Origin: an uncultured Sulfitobacter sp.
GTDB taxonomy: Bacteria; Pseudomonadota; Alphaproteobacteria; Rhodobacterales; Rhodobacteraceae
Length of the DNA: 64,000 nucleotides
Direction: 5' to 3'
Assembly: GCF_947502895.1 (NCBI RefSeq)
Contig: NZ_CANNBM010000009.1
Span: 1-64,000 of the forward strand
Part shown: piece after piece, positions 41,414-51,120 of the stretch
Numbering within the stretch: the first letter of the stretch is position 1
Layout of the letters: every line of letters starts with the position of its first letter
Position numbers and translations under genes: made by a program
Notes under the pieces: model-generated
The model's input: only the letters and a program-made list of their open reading frames with translations
Databases searched by the model: none
What the model was told of the DNA's origin: nothing

Positions 41414-43861
41414 ATGACGATTAACCTGAGCAACGAGGTTTTTGAATTCACTGGCACAGCAGAACATGACGTCCTTGGTGATGGTTTAGACAACATCGAC
41501 GGCGCTGTTTTATCGATCTCTGCGCAGGATGCCATACGGATCAATGGCCGTCAGGGCGACGACGAGATCACCACAGGTCGCGGCAATGATCTTGCTGCTG
41601 GCGATATGGTCGGTGCTGAATGGACGTTGGTCAATGGTACGTGGACCTATGATCGAACTGCCGTTGTTCACAGCAATTACGGTGCTGCCACTTCTTTTGA
41701 CGATACCATCACATCAGGCGCAGGCAATGATGTGCTGCTTGGAAATGGCGGCAATGATCTGCTGTTTTCGGGTGCCGGCAATGACATTGTAAACGCGGGC
41801 TCAGGCAATGATCGCGCTTTTGCGGGTCTGGGCAACGATACGGTCAACCTAGAGCGGGGCGATGATTACGCCGAGGCGGGTTTGGGCAGTGACATCGTCA
41901 ATGGCGGCGCTGGCAATGATGTGATCTACGGTGATCTGGCGGGTGACAACCTTCTGGCCAGCGTGGGTGTTGATGCTTCTACCTTTGCAGCATTGGCACA
42001 AGGCGGGGCATGGGCCATTACCGATAATCAGGGCACAACGGAAATCTCGCAATCCGCAGCAACAGTTGCAGGTGAGACATATACAATCGCTTTTGATCTG
42101 GCCGCAAACTTTTCGGCCGGTAACTCTTCAGCCACAGTCGAAGTGATCTGGAATGGCGAAGTCATCGCCACGGTTGAGACAACTTCAGGCGCCTTTCAGA
42201 CGTTTCAGGTCGACGTTGTAAGCACAGGCAATGAGGGTGCGCTTAGCTTTCGCGCGGTTCAAGGCTCAGATGGCATCACCTACAATTTTGATGGACCGAT
42301 CATTTCCTACAAGACAGAAATTCCCTTCGGTGGCGAGGCGATCACCGTTGACGCATTCGCCGCTGGGCAGTCCAATCTCTATCAGGTCATCAACGGGCAG
42401 CTGAATGTCTTTGATGTGCAGAGCAATGAATACACCGTTGTTGGCGACGCACCAGATTTCCGCATCAACGCCGTTGGCTTCAACGTAGAAGACAATCTCA
42501 TCTACGGCGTGGCAAAATCCAGTGGTCTGGATGCGCTGGGCAATCAGGTCAACAGCTCTGACATCGTCATGATCGACGCCAGCGGCGACGCATTCCGCGT
42601 AGGCGACGGGTTTTACGGCGATTATGTGGGAGACTTTGATGCCGACGGCAATCTGTGGACTTTCCACACTGGCCTGAACCGCATCAGCGTAGTCGATGTC
42701 GATACCTTCGACGCAGACGGTAATCCAGTCATCCAGTACTTCCACTTCCCTAGCAACATGTTCACAGACCGCACATATGATATCGCCTTCAACGCCAAGG
42801 AAAACTGCTTCCTTGCGGTGGTCGCGCCCGATCACAATGGCGGTAGCGGCCGTGTCGTGCGCATCGATACCGGCAGTGTGACCGAAGGCGGCATACCGAC
42901 ATTCTCACAGCTTGAAATCACCGGCACCCTCCACGGTGATACAATGCTCGACGGTATGCCGCGCGGTGCTTATGGCGCGGTATTCTTCGATGGTGACGGC
43001 AACCTCTATTTTGGTCTGAACAATGGCGATCATGATCTTGATCCGTCCTCGTCGACCCAAGGCGGTATTTTCCGCGTTGATATGGATTGGCACGCAGGTG
43101 AAGCCTTTGCCGAATTCATGGCTGAAACTGTTTCAACAGGCTCGAACGACGGTGCTGTTGATCCTCGCTCTGCTGATGCCTTCGCCGAGATCGACGCCGA
43201 AGCTGCGGTGCTGTTGCGTGACCCGATACTGACCCAGGTGGAAGGTGGCAACGACACCCTGCGCGGCGGAGAAGGGAACGACGAAATTTATGGCAATGCA
43301 GGGGCAGATGACATCAATGGCGGCGCTGGCACCGATATGCTGTCTGGCGATCAGGGCGATGACAGGATCTCGGGCGCGTCTGGAAACGATGAACTTCTCG
43401 GCGGTTTGGGGGCCGATAGCCTGCGCGGTGAGGCCGGAGACGATGCGCTGAGCGGAGGTGACGGCAATGATTATCTTTCGGGTGGAACGGGCCGTGATGT
43501 TTTGAACGGTGGCGCAGGGACTGACCGGATCGTCGGCGGAGCAGGGGCAGACGAAATTCATGGTGGCGCGGGCAACGATCAACTTTGGGGTGGCAACTGG
43601 AGCAGAGATTCTACCGCTGATACCTTTGTTTTCGAAGAAGGAACCGGTCGGGATTTTGTCTTTGATTTTGAAGCAGGGATAGATTTTCTCGATTTGAGTG
43701 CTTTTGATACAGATTTCGAAGAAATCACAAACGCTGCCCGTGATGAAGGATGGGCAACAACAATTGACCTGTCCCAGCTCGACGGGGGGCAAGCGGGCGA
43801 CCACATCACACTGCTATCCGTTGAACTGGCAGCACTTGAGAGAGACGATTTCATTCTCTGA
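41414..43861 (+). CDS. RTX calcium-binding secreted protein with central beta-propeller-like domain
   Basis: An 815-residue protein without a Sec signal, as expected for type I secretion. Two blocks of GGxGxDxxx nonapeptide repeats, ~35-175 (GAGNDVLLGNGGNDLLFSG) and ~615-725 (GGAGTDMLSGDQGDDRISG), should fold into calcium-filled beta-rolls. Between them are a jelly-roll-like region (~185-295) and a ~300-residue domain with propeller-like repeats (NLYQVINGQLNVFD, FNVEDNLIYGVAK, FDADGNLWTFH, FDGDGNLYFGLN). The C-terminus (DTFVFEEGTGRDFVFDFEAG) is the usual RTX secretion end. Probably a surface or matrix protein. No type I secretion genes are in the window. Confidence 0.88.
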   Translation: MTINLSNEVFEFTGTAEHDVLGDGLDNIDGAVLSISAQDAIRINGRQGDDEITTGRGNDLAAGDMVGAEWTLVNGTWTYDRTAVVHSNYGAATSFDDTITSGAGNDVLLGNGGNDLLFSGAGNDIVNAGSGNDRAFAGLGNDTVNLERGDDYAEAGLGSDIVNGGAGNDVIYGDLAGDNLLASVGVDASTFAALAQGGAWAITDNQGTTEISQSAATVAGETYTIAFDLAANFSAGNSSATVEVIWNGEVIATVETTSGAFQTFQVDVVSTGNEGALSFRAVQGSDGITYNFDGPIISYKTEIPFGGEAITVDAFAAGQSNLYQVINGQLNVFDVQSNEYTVVGDAPDFRINAVGFNVEDNLIYGVAKSSGLDALGNQVNSSDIVMIDASGDAFRVGDGFYGDYVGDFDADGNLWTFHTGLNRISVVDVDTFDADGNPVIQYFHFPSNMFTDRTYDIAFNAKENCFLAVVAPDHNGGSGRVVRIDTGSVTEGGIPTFSQLEITGTLHGDTMLDGMPRGAYGAVFFDGDGNLYFGLNNGDHDLDPSSSTQGGIFRVDMDWHAGEAFAEFMAETVSTGSNDGAVDPRSADAFAEIDAEAAVLLRDPILTQVEGGNDTLRGGEGNDEIYGNAGADDINGGAGTDMLSGDQGDDRISGASGNDELLGGLGADSLRGEAGDDALSGGDGNDYLSGGTGRDVLNGGAGTDRIVGGAGADEIHGGAGNDQLWGGNWSRDSTADTFVFEEGTGRDFVFDFEAGIDFLDLSAFDTDFEEITNAARDEGWATTIDLSQLDGGQAGDHITLLSVELAALERDDFIL

Positions 43862-43873
43862 CCAAACCATCGC

Positions 43874-43973
43874 GCCCGACAACCGTGAAAGGAGGTCGGG
43901 CCTGCCAGAACTGATAATTTGCGAAAACCGAAATCAGACCAAAGAACGGGCCTAGTACAACCACTAAGGCCCG
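43874..43973. terminator. Two hairpins between the convergent RTX genes
   Basis: GCCCGAC (43874-43880) pairs with GTCGGGC (43895-43901), and CGGGCCT (43947-43953) pairs with AGGCCCG (43967-43973). Both are perfect 7-bp GC-rich stems in the gap between convergent genes, where termination is needed for both strands. No long T-run follows, so they are only candidate terminators. The rest of 43862-44052 shows no gene. Confidence 0.5.
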
Positions 43974-44052
43974 AACAAACTGCGCGGCTTTAAATGTTCA
44001 TTGGTTGCGGGAGGGCGCAACCGCCGTTGCCTCCCCGTCGCGACTTGTGCGG

Positions 44053-47000
44053 TCAGACCAAAATCATGTCGTCGGTCACATTGTTCAGTTGGTACCGCTC
44101 GAATGTGATGACTGTTCCCTGGTCTTCAAAAATAACGTTCCCGGCTGATTGGGTCAGGTGCGAGCGGGCGTCGGCTGCGGTATCATATCCAAAGCCACTG
44201 AAGGACAGATAATCCCACGCTTCCAAATCAACCACTTTGTTTGACGCGCCGTCTTCTTGATCGAACATAAATATATCCGCCATCGCGCCACCAGCCAGGA
44301 CATTGCTATCTGCACCACCGTTGATTTTATCATCGACGCCTTGCGCGCGGATCCAACCCTTCACATCGCTGGCTGTTTTATTTGCAAATTCCTGGCTTTG
44401 GGAAAACCCGTTTACCAGATTTGCACTAGTGAACGTGTCACTCAGTTGGGATGTCCATCCTGTCACCTCATCTTGTGAGACTTCACCAGCATCGAAATCT
44501 CTGCCTAGTACATTGTTATACAACAACTTAACAAAGTCTTCAGGGTCGTCGAGAGAACCATAAGCGTTCTGGAACTCTTGTGAATTGGTGAAGCCCGGAA
44601 TGATATCAACCAGCGCCTCACCGTTCGCAAGCCTGCCCAACCAACCAGTAAAACCAGCCGCATCCGGTTCACGGTCCAGCGTCGCCTGGTACAGGCGATA
44701 GACATCGTCCGACCAAATCGCAGGGTTACTGTTCACACCCAATTTGTTCGCAGCCTCCGTGGTCTTATTGATCAGCTGCTGGCTTTCCGCAAAACCGTTC
44801 ACCACGTCAGCGCGGGTAAAGGTATCTGTGATGCGATTGGTCCAATTGTCGATCTCAGTCTGGGACACTTCACCCTGATCAAAGTCGCGATCAAGGACGT
44901 TGATGTACATTTGCTTTACGAAATCTGCATTGGTGAGCGCGGAGTAGGTATTTTGAAATTCTTTCGAGCCGACGAAGCCGTCGCGCACTTCGGCAAGAGT
45001 CCTGTTGCCGGTGAAAAGTTCGCTGGTCCAGTGCTTGTGACCCATCTCGTCTGGTGTACGGTTGAACGTCGCTTGGTACAGGCGGAACACCTGGTTTGCT
45101 TCGGGCAATGCATAGCGAAGCTCGAACCCATCACCATAAAGATGGTCGCCACCTTCGCCGCCACTAAGTATATCCGTGCTTCCGCCGCCACTTATCGTGT
45201 CAGCGCCCTCAAGACCCAAAATCTCTTCGGCCTGAATCGTTCCGATGATCAGATCATCGGATGATGTGCCAAGCGATGTGACCGGTATGACCGATGGCAG
45301 AGAGGCATCAACGAATTCGCGTGTCCCGCCGCCGTCAACATAGCTTACGCGGACAGAAATCGTTTTGCCTTCGTCCGCTTCTGTCACCGTATAGGAATTA
45401 CCGGTCTCACCTACCAGCAATCCGGCTGCTTCGGCGCTGAATGCCCTATCTGTGAGGAATGTTGTGGTGCCGTCCGAATTGATAGTCGTGAGCACTCCCC
45501 CGCTGAGAGCGTAGTCAATGTCCGGGCCATTGACCCACTGATACTTTAGTTCGCCCAGACCGTCTTCGTCCATCAACGTTGACGCGACCGTCAACGTCTC
45601 CCCGACCCTCGGTGTACCTTCGATGGAAACGCTCCCGGTTGGGGCGCTGTTGACGTCGGGCAACACGAAAGACCCTTCGACGGCGGCAGTGCCTGCCAAA
45701 TAATCGAACCGATCCTCAAAGATATCGACCGTCAACAAATCGAGATCGGCCGAAGCGCGGAAGAGTGGCCCAAGCGCGAGGTTCTGCTCGAAGACTTCAA
45801 TGTCCGTCAGCCCCAGATTGGGGATTTGTGACAGTGGCAGCGACAGTCCAAGTTCGAGATTGGCCTTGAGAATATCGAGCGTATAGCCAATGGCGAGCTT
45901 CAGTTCGGTATCGTTGAAGAACTCTGCGTCGGGCGTCAGGGTCAGGGTATAGTCAATCTCGCCATCGCCGTTGACGTCTTCCAGCGCACTGACATTTTCA
46001 AACACCAATGCTTCGGCAGCGCTCGCAAGGATACGCTGTGATGTGCCGTCCTCAAAGGTGACCTGATAGTCCATGTCATCAATGCGCAGCGCAAACTTCT
46101 GGTCGAAAGCCGCATCCGCACCGATTTTGAGATCGGCAATGTCCAGACCAAAGTCCAGCGCAACAGCACTGTTGATCACCGCCTGCTGCTCTGTGGTAAG
46201 GTCTGACTCTTCCAGCTCGTCCGCCAGGCTCCAGCCGCGCTGGAGCGGGTTGAAGTTGACCGATGTCTCCGGGGGAATACCCAGCACCTGGCCAACAATA
46301 ACAGTGGCCAATGTGTCGACGTCTATCTCGATTTTGGCGACCTCGTTCGAGGTGCCCGACGAAGTGAAAAAGCCAAGCGAGCCGACATTGGCCAGATCAA
46401 GGCCAGAGATATCGTTCATAAATGTGTCGATGTGGAACAGTGCTGTGTCCGAGCCAACTGCAAGCTCGATAATCGGGATAAAGCCGTCATCGCTGATCTC
46501 GTCAGCGGCGGTCAGCGAGTCGAAGACCGCCTCGATAATTTCGAAGAAGTCGGTCTCGCCAAACTCGGTGGGCGCGCCGTTGGCCTCCAGCAAGGTTTTG
46601 AAGTCTTCTGAAAAGCCAAGTTGTGCGCTGGCAAAATCGGACAGGATTGTTTTGAGGTTATCGAGGACATTCGTCTCGTCCTTGTAAAAGTCAGGCGAAA
46701 ATTCGGCTTCCTTGCCTTCGGTCTCAAGAATGGGGATGCCAAAGTACAAACCTGTGATGATCTCATCCACCCAGTTGCCGAATTCGATCTGGATCTGGTT
46801 GTCTTCGTTAAATTCGGGCAGCTGGAAGGCCGCGATAGGCAGGTCCGGCAGGATGCCAGCGTCTGCAAGGTTGGCAGTGTCGATGTCGATAATGTCAAAG
46901 ACGCCGCTGATCGAGAAATACTCGGTGGACGTGCTAGGGCCCTCGCTGTCGAACAGATCAAAGCCGATGGCCTTGCCAAAGTATTCGGTCATGATGTCGA

Positions 47001-48723
47001 CCGTAACATCCGCGAAATACGCAAGGCCCACATAGAACTGGGCATTGGGGCTTATGGTGGTAAAGGCAATCTCTTCGCCTGTGGTCGCACTTGTCGCGGT
47101 CGGAAGGATCGTGAACGTATCGGCCACTGCATCATAGGTCGATGTGGAGGTCAGCGCATAGTCGAGGTTGCTGTCCACCGACCCGCCGTCAAAACGCAAG
47201 TCGATCACAATGCCCGCTTGCGCCGAGGCCTGGGCGTCCAGGGCAAGCTCAAACTTCAGCTTGTTGCCTTCCCCGATGGCGTTGGCTGCATCAAGTGTCG
47301 CTTGGGTCGTAGTCGCTGCAACCGACGCCGCACTTGCGGCCACCGCAGCAGCCGCGGCTTCGGCCCCTTCTTCGATCACATTACCAAGGTCGGACAGCAC
47401 ATCCCCGATATCGGCCGTCCCACCGTTCTGGTTGAGATTGGTCTGGGCCTGCGCAGCGGCGGATTGGGCTTGGGAGTTCACCCCACTCACCGTATCCACG
47501 ATGGCGTCGAGCCCGCCTTCGATCAGCCCATTTACGAAATCGACATACCCGAAGATAAATTTTTGAATGGGGTCGAGTGCCTCGTATTGTGCGATAACGG
47601 TATCCAGCGCATTCTCGATCGCGTTGCGCTCGGCGACAAGGTTTGCCGTGGCGCCATCAAGGTCGCTCAGGAACTCTCTGTATGAGCCGGGGGCGATCCC
47701 CGCGGACGGATTGCCGACCCTGACAAGATCAAGCAGGGCTTTGTACGTGTCACCGTTCGAGACAAAGTTGAACCCGGAGATGTCGGATGCCTCAACCACC
47801 GCGTTGATCGCATCCACAACAACAGGCAGCATTTCATCATCGGGTGTCGCTAGTGACTCAGACCCGGCGACATGGTTATAAATGTCGATAAGATGCCCCA
47901 TCCCTGTGGATGCGGCAGTCTTGCGCCCTTCAAGTATCTGTATCTCCGCGTTGATAAAGATTATCTGACCGATCAGGGACTCGATGATATCGCTATACGT
48001 CGTGGCAAGCCCGGATCGGGCGGTTTCGGACACAACGCTGGTAATATTGACCGCGGTCTGGGTCACGGTAGCAAAACCGCTGGCGATATCTTTTGCGACC
48101 GTCAGACCCCAGGTTTCGGCGGTATCTGCAAGCTTGTTGGCGGCCGTGCTCGCTTGTGACGCTTCGGTATTGAGTGTCGCATTCGCCGCATTCAGATCGG
48201 CCGCTGCCTGATCACGTGCCGCACGCAGGGTTCCCAGAACACCGCTGTCTTCCAAGGCTTCTCGGGCATCAAGATCAATATCGAAATCAATGAATTTTTC
48301 CAGCGTCAAATATTCGCGATCAACCAGCCGGAACTCGATCGGAACGGCATCAAAAGTAAGCTGGCCCACCTCCGCGTCAGAACCTTCCACGCTCACCTCG
48401 AGACCCCGCAACGTGTTTTCGAGGTCGAGCGTGGTCGTCATTGGGACTTCGAAGCCGCCTTCGTCCCTCACCGTGTAGAAAACCTCGACAGTTTGTGACT
48501 GTTCAATGACGGCACCCGCCGCATCCCAAGTCACTTGATCCCCCTCAAAAGTCACCCGCCCTATGACAGGCTGCTCTACCGATACCACTTTGTAATTGAT
48601 GATTTCCCCGCCGATAAGCGGGATGTAATCTCCCCACTCGACAATGAAGGCGTCACCTGTAGCCCACATGTTTTGATCATTGGCTGTTACGCGTACATCG
48701 GTGCGAGAGGTTTCCTGCGGCAT
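44053..48723 (-). CDS. Giant type-I-secreted protein with RTX and two DUF4214 domains
   Basis: A 1556-residue protein without signal peptide. Residues 1-130 resemble repeated beta-sandwich domains (VEQPVIGRVTFEGDQVTW); ~165-500 is rich in Ala and long helices, likely coiled coil (AAAAAVAASAASVAATTTQA); ~500-1040 is an unrecognised acidic beta-rich region; ~1045-1140 looks like an Ig-like repeat (PTGSVSIEGTPRVGETLTV). RTX repeats lie at ~1150-1190, two DUF4214 domains at ~1205-1310 and ~1335-1440 (FRLYQATFNRTPDEMG and VYRLYQATLDREPDAAG), and a typical secretion C-terminus (DIFMFDQEDGASNKVVDLEA) follows. DUF4214 is common in S-layer and glycan-associated proteins, so a cell-surface or matrix role is likely. 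Confidence 0.82.
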   Translation of the reverse strand: MPQETSRTDVRVTANDQNMWATGDAFIVEWGDYIPLIGGEIINYKVVSVEQPVIGRVTFEGDQVTWDAAGAVIEQSQTVEVFYTVRDEGGFEVPMTTTLDLENTLRGLEVSVEGSDAEVGQLTFDAVPIEFRLVDREYLTLEKFIDFDIDLDAREALEDSGVLGTLRAARDQAAADLNAANATLNTEASQASTAANKLADTAETWGLTVAKDIASGFATVTQTAVNITSVVSETARSGLATTYSDIIESLIGQIIFINAEIQILEGRKTAASTGMGHLIDIYNHVAGSESLATPDDEMLPVVVDAINAVVEASDISGFNFVSNGDTYKALLDLVRVGNPSAGIAPGSYREFLSDLDGATANLVAERNAIENALDTVIAQYEALDPIQKFIFGYVDFVNGLIEGGLDAIVDTVSGVNSQAQSAAAQAQTNLNQNGGTADIGDVLSDLGNVIEEGAEAAAAAVAASAASVAATTTQATLDAANAIGEGNKLKFELALDAQASAQAGIVIDLRFDGGSVDSNLDYALTSTSTYDAVADTFTILPTATSATTGEEIAFTTISPNAQFYVGLAYFADVTVDIMTEYFGKAIGFDLFDSEGPSTSTEYFSISGVFDIIDIDTANLADAGILPDLPIAAFQLPEFNEDNQIQIEFGNWVDEIITGLYFGIPILETEGKEAEFSPDFYKDETNVLDNLKTILSDFASAQLGFSEDFKTLLEANGAPTEFGETDFFEIIEAVFDSLTAADEISDDGFIPIIELAVGSDTALFHIDTFMNDISGLDLANVGSLGFFTSSGTSNEVAKIEIDVDTLATVIVGQVLGIPPETSVNFNPLQRGWSLADELEESDLTTEQQAVINSAVALDFGLDIADLKIGADAAFDQKFALRIDDMDYQVTFEDGTSQRILASAAEALVFENVSALEDVNGDGEIDYTLTLTPDAEFFNDTELKLAIGYTLDILKANLELGLSLPLSQIPNLGLTDIEVFEQNLALGPLFRASADLDLLTVDIFEDRFDYLAGTAAVEGSFVLPDVNSAPTGSVSIEGTPRVGETLTVASTLMDEDGLGELKYQWVNGPDIDYALSGGVLTTINSDGTTTFLTDRAFSAEAAGLLVGETGNSYTVTEADEGKTISVRVSYVDGGGTREFVDASLPSVIPVTSLGTSSDDLIIGTIQAEEILGLEGADTISGGGSTDILSGGEGGDHLYGDGFELRYALPEANQVFRLYQATFNRTPDEMGHKHWTSELFTGNRTLAEVRDGFVGSKEFQNTYSALTNADFVKQMYINVLDRDFDQGEVSQTEIDNWTNRITDTFTRADVVNGFAESQQLINKTTEAANKLGVNSNPAIWSDDVYRLYQATLDREPDAAGFTGWLGRLANGEALVDIIPGFTNSQEFQNAYGSLDDPEDFVKLLYNNVLGRDFDAGEVSQDEVTGWTSQLSDTFTSANLVNGFSQSQEFANKTASDVKGWIRAQGVDDKINGGADSNVLAGGAMADIFMFDQEDGASNKVVDLEAWDYLSFSGFGYDTAADARSHLTQSAGNVIFEDQGTVITFERYQLNNVTDDMILV

Positions 48724-49541
48724 AAGGTTTTCTTTCTAAATTTTGTGGGACGTTTGAAATAAAGATGGAAAATAGAATTTAAATTTTATTGCTGGGCTGC
48801 GTGCGCTTTAGTGCACGCGAGAGAAAAAGTTGCGAATTTTTTAATAAAAAGCAAGAAAAAGTTGGGTTGTCATGGTGTCCGAGGCAGGTATCCAAAGTTT
48901 GGGTCCAGAAAATCCTGAGGGCACGGAAAAGTGCCGGTGCCTCCTCAACTTTTTGGTTTTGAGGTGCCCCAACTGAGCGGGTCCGGACCCAGTGTTGACA
49001 AAACGGCGAGGGTCTCGTCGCCCCCTCGAACGGCAAAAATGGTGAGGTCATGATCAACGAATGCGTAATCCCGAAATTGTCATGGTACCGACAACATTTC
49101 TAACGCCAGATATCGTCGTTCGAAACATTCTGCGGTAATCGAGAGAAGTGGACTTTCGTTCAGCCCCGATGAATGCCCACCTCGACTGCAAGCTATGAGG
49201 TCACATGGCCCTAGATACCGCTCTTGCAGGAAATGGTGGCTGGTAAATGTCTCCTAAGGGCCGTCCCTGACGCTGCTTTTGCGCCCGTAATGCGAACATC
49301 CTGCGACCGACCTAATGGTGGCTCCGAGCCCTCTTTCGGGAAGCAGGCAAATTTGGCCCAGAGAGCACGGCCATTATAAGTACATTGATTGAGCTTGGCG
49401 TTGGTATGGCGCCACTTGTCCGAAGCGGAGGTTGGTTGGGGTGTGTAGCGATATTGTGGAGCTGACAACAGGAAAGCCAACTTGACAGCTCGCAAACCGA
49501 TGCGCTCATGCGCCTTTGGATATTACCTAAAACCCTATACT
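48724..49541. other. 818-bp region without a supported gene
   Basis: Separates the giant RTX gene from the TRAP/amidase operon. It holds the promoter of the RTX gene at its left end and a GCGTGC/GCACGC stem (48799-48804 with 48813-48818). Further on are a CCTCAA/TTGAGG stem near 48937-48962 and the perfect palindrome GGGTCCGGACCC at 48979-48990. Open frames up to 94 codons occur near 49211-49509 but look non-coding. I recognise no mobile element. Confidence 0.5.
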
Positions 49542-50069
49542 TTAGTCGATCTGGGTCGTGGTATTTTCCGATGTATCATCTCCCGCCCATCTGGCGATGA
49601 GATGGATCAGGATGATGATCATGGAAAGGGGGACCGCCACGGAAATCCAGACCATGGGTATCCCGAGCGTATCCGCTGTCAGACCTGATTGGCGTGCAAG
49701 ATACCCTTTTGCAAACCCGCCCCGCAGTCCGATAAAGCAGAAGTAAATCACGGGCAGGATGAAGGTCAGGACTGCAGCGCTTTGGACCGCTTTTGCAAAA
49801 GCGGCAAGGATATGCGGCGGGTCGGGAAACACGCTTTGCATCAGCACTGCATCCGACTGCGTTTTGAACGACAGTGTTGCCCCAAGAAGGCCAGTCCAGA
49901 CCATTGCATAGCGTGCGACGTCTTCGGTCCAGACAGGAGGGGAAGAGAAAACGTAACGCGCGATGATTTGCACGACGACCGTCAGGAACATCAAGCAGAC
50001 CGCAAGAACCGCAACGCTGCGCATTGCGAGATGCAAATGGTCGCTGGTGCTGACGATGAGGTGGCGCAT
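49542..50069 (-). CDS. dctQ: TRAP transporter small membrane subunit (DctQ type)
   Basis: A 175-residue four-helix inner-membrane protein with the DctQ core (VVVQIIARYVFSSPPVWTEDVARYAMVW, shortened), including the conserved Trp-Glu segment. It is the last gene of an amidase-DctM-DctP-DctQ operon, an unusual order, since most TRAP operons run P-Q-M. It pairs with the large subunit at 51121-52404. The substrate is unknown. Confidence 0.9.
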   Translation of the reverse strand: MRHLIVSTSDHLHLAMRSVAVLAVCLMFLTVVVQIIARYVFSSPPVWTEDVARYAMVWTGLLGATLSFKTQSDAVLMQSVFPDPPHILAAFAKAVQSAAVLTFILPVIYFCFIGLRGGFAKGYLARQSGLTADTLGIPMVWISVAVPLSMIIILIHLIARWAGDDTSENTTTQID

Positions 50070-50121
50070 GCGTCTCTCCCGTTGTGGATGGCGGGCCGCG
50101 AGGGGCAGCCCGCCAAGTGTT

Positions 50122-51096
50122 TTAGCGGTTCTCGTCAGAGAGCTTCTTCCAAAGCGCGGTGTCTTCGGCTGTCATCAGGTCTGAATCGTAGACTGGCAAG
50201 GATGCCTCGCGGAAGACAGCACGCTCTTCAGGTGTCAGGCGTTGGACAGTCACGCCCTTTTCCTCAAGTGCGGCGAGGCCTTTTTCTGCCGCTTCACCCA
50301 GCCATGCGCGTGTCGCGGCATCTGCTGTCACAACGGCCGCATCAACGGTTGCACGGTCGGCATCTGACAGACCATCATACCACTGCTTTGACGCAATCAC
50401 GGCACGCATTGGCCAGATCACATCTGCCGTGGCAAAGTTTTTGACGAAGTCGGTCTGGCCGAACATCACCGGCACGAAAGGTGAGTTCAGGTAGCCATCG
50501 ATCACGCCCGTTTGCAGGCCCGCAGGCACTTCGCCCCAAGGCACGATTGTGCCGCTGGAGCCCCATGCCTCATACATCGCGATCTGTGCATCATCCAAAG
50601 CGCGCATGCGCAGGCTCGACATATCGGCGGGCGAACGCACGGCCTGCGTGGTTGTGATCACGCCAGAGGCTGGCCCAAGCGGCGCAAGGGCAAGCAAGAT
50701 CGCGTCTTGCTTGGCAAGGTTCTCGTTCACGCGGGTAAAGACATCACCAGCAGCCAACGCACGATCCATATGTGCAATATCGTCAAAGACATATGGCAGG
50801 CGCACGCCATAGATAAACGGGTCAACCTGTGCGACTGCGCGCACGTCGGACATTGAGATTTCCAGCAAGCCCGTCGAGACCTGATCGAATTTCTCGGCTT
50901 CATTGCCAACGGAGCCGCGCGGCATTTCGCGTGTTTCCATCCCGCCAGCCTTCAACGCCTCGGCGAAAGTATAGGACCAGTTGTAGGATCCCGATTGTTC
51001 GAGGTCTGGTTTCCCGTCCAGTGCGATCTTGACCTCCGCAGAGACTGATGTGGACATTGCAAGCAACGCCGCCAGTGTGAGTGCCTTGAGTTTCAT
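50122..51096 (-). CDS. dctP: TRAP transporter periplasmic solute-binding protein (DctP type)
   Basis: A 324-residue periplasmic receptor: signal peptide ~1-20 (MSTSVSAEV) and a DctP fold with conserved Arg in LRMRALDDAQIAMYEAWG, where the substrate carboxylate is normally held, and YLNSPFVPVMFG in the hinge part. The leader has a GGGAGGAC ribosome site, as in the other two solute-binding protein genes here. It lies between dctM and dctQ. An organic acid or amide-derived acid is the likely ligand, given the amidase in the operon. Confidence 0.9.
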   Translation of the reverse strand: MKLKALTLAALLAMSTSVSAEVKIALDGKPDLEQSGSYNWSYTFAEALKAGGMETREMPRGSVGNEAEKFDQVSTGLLEISMSDVRAVAQVDPFIYGVRLPYVFDDIAHMDRALAAGDVFTRVNENLAKQDAILLALAPLGPASGVITTTQAVRSPADMSSLRMRALDDAQIAMYEAWGSSGTIVPWGEVPAGLQTGVIDGYLNSPFVPVMFGQTDFVKNFATADVIWPMRAVIASKQWYDGLSDADRATVDAAVVTADAATRAWLGEAAEKGLAALEEKGVTVQRLTPEERAVFREASLPVYDSDLMTAEDTALWKKLSDENR

Positions 51097-51120
51097 TGGT
51101 CGTCCTCCCTTTAGTATTGG

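Noticed and set aside
43240..43600. Repetitive DNA that might be taken for a satellite or CRISPR array
   Set aside because: The periodicity is from in-frame RTX nonapeptide codons; there are no conserved direct repeats with unique spacers.
46621..47685. A 354-codon open frame on the plus strand inside the giant RTX gene
   Set aside because: It is antisense to a clearly coding gene with recognisable domains; its product shows no family pattern.
48979..48990. Palindrome GGGTCCGGACCC as a possible phage or plasmid attachment site
   Set aside because: There is no integrase gene, tRNA or matching second copy nearby; a 12-base palindrome alone is weak evidence.
49211..49509. Overlapping 65- and 94-codon minus-strand frames in the 48.7-49.5 kb spacer
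   Set aside because: No ribosome site, no family pattern and the two frames compete; treated as non-coding.
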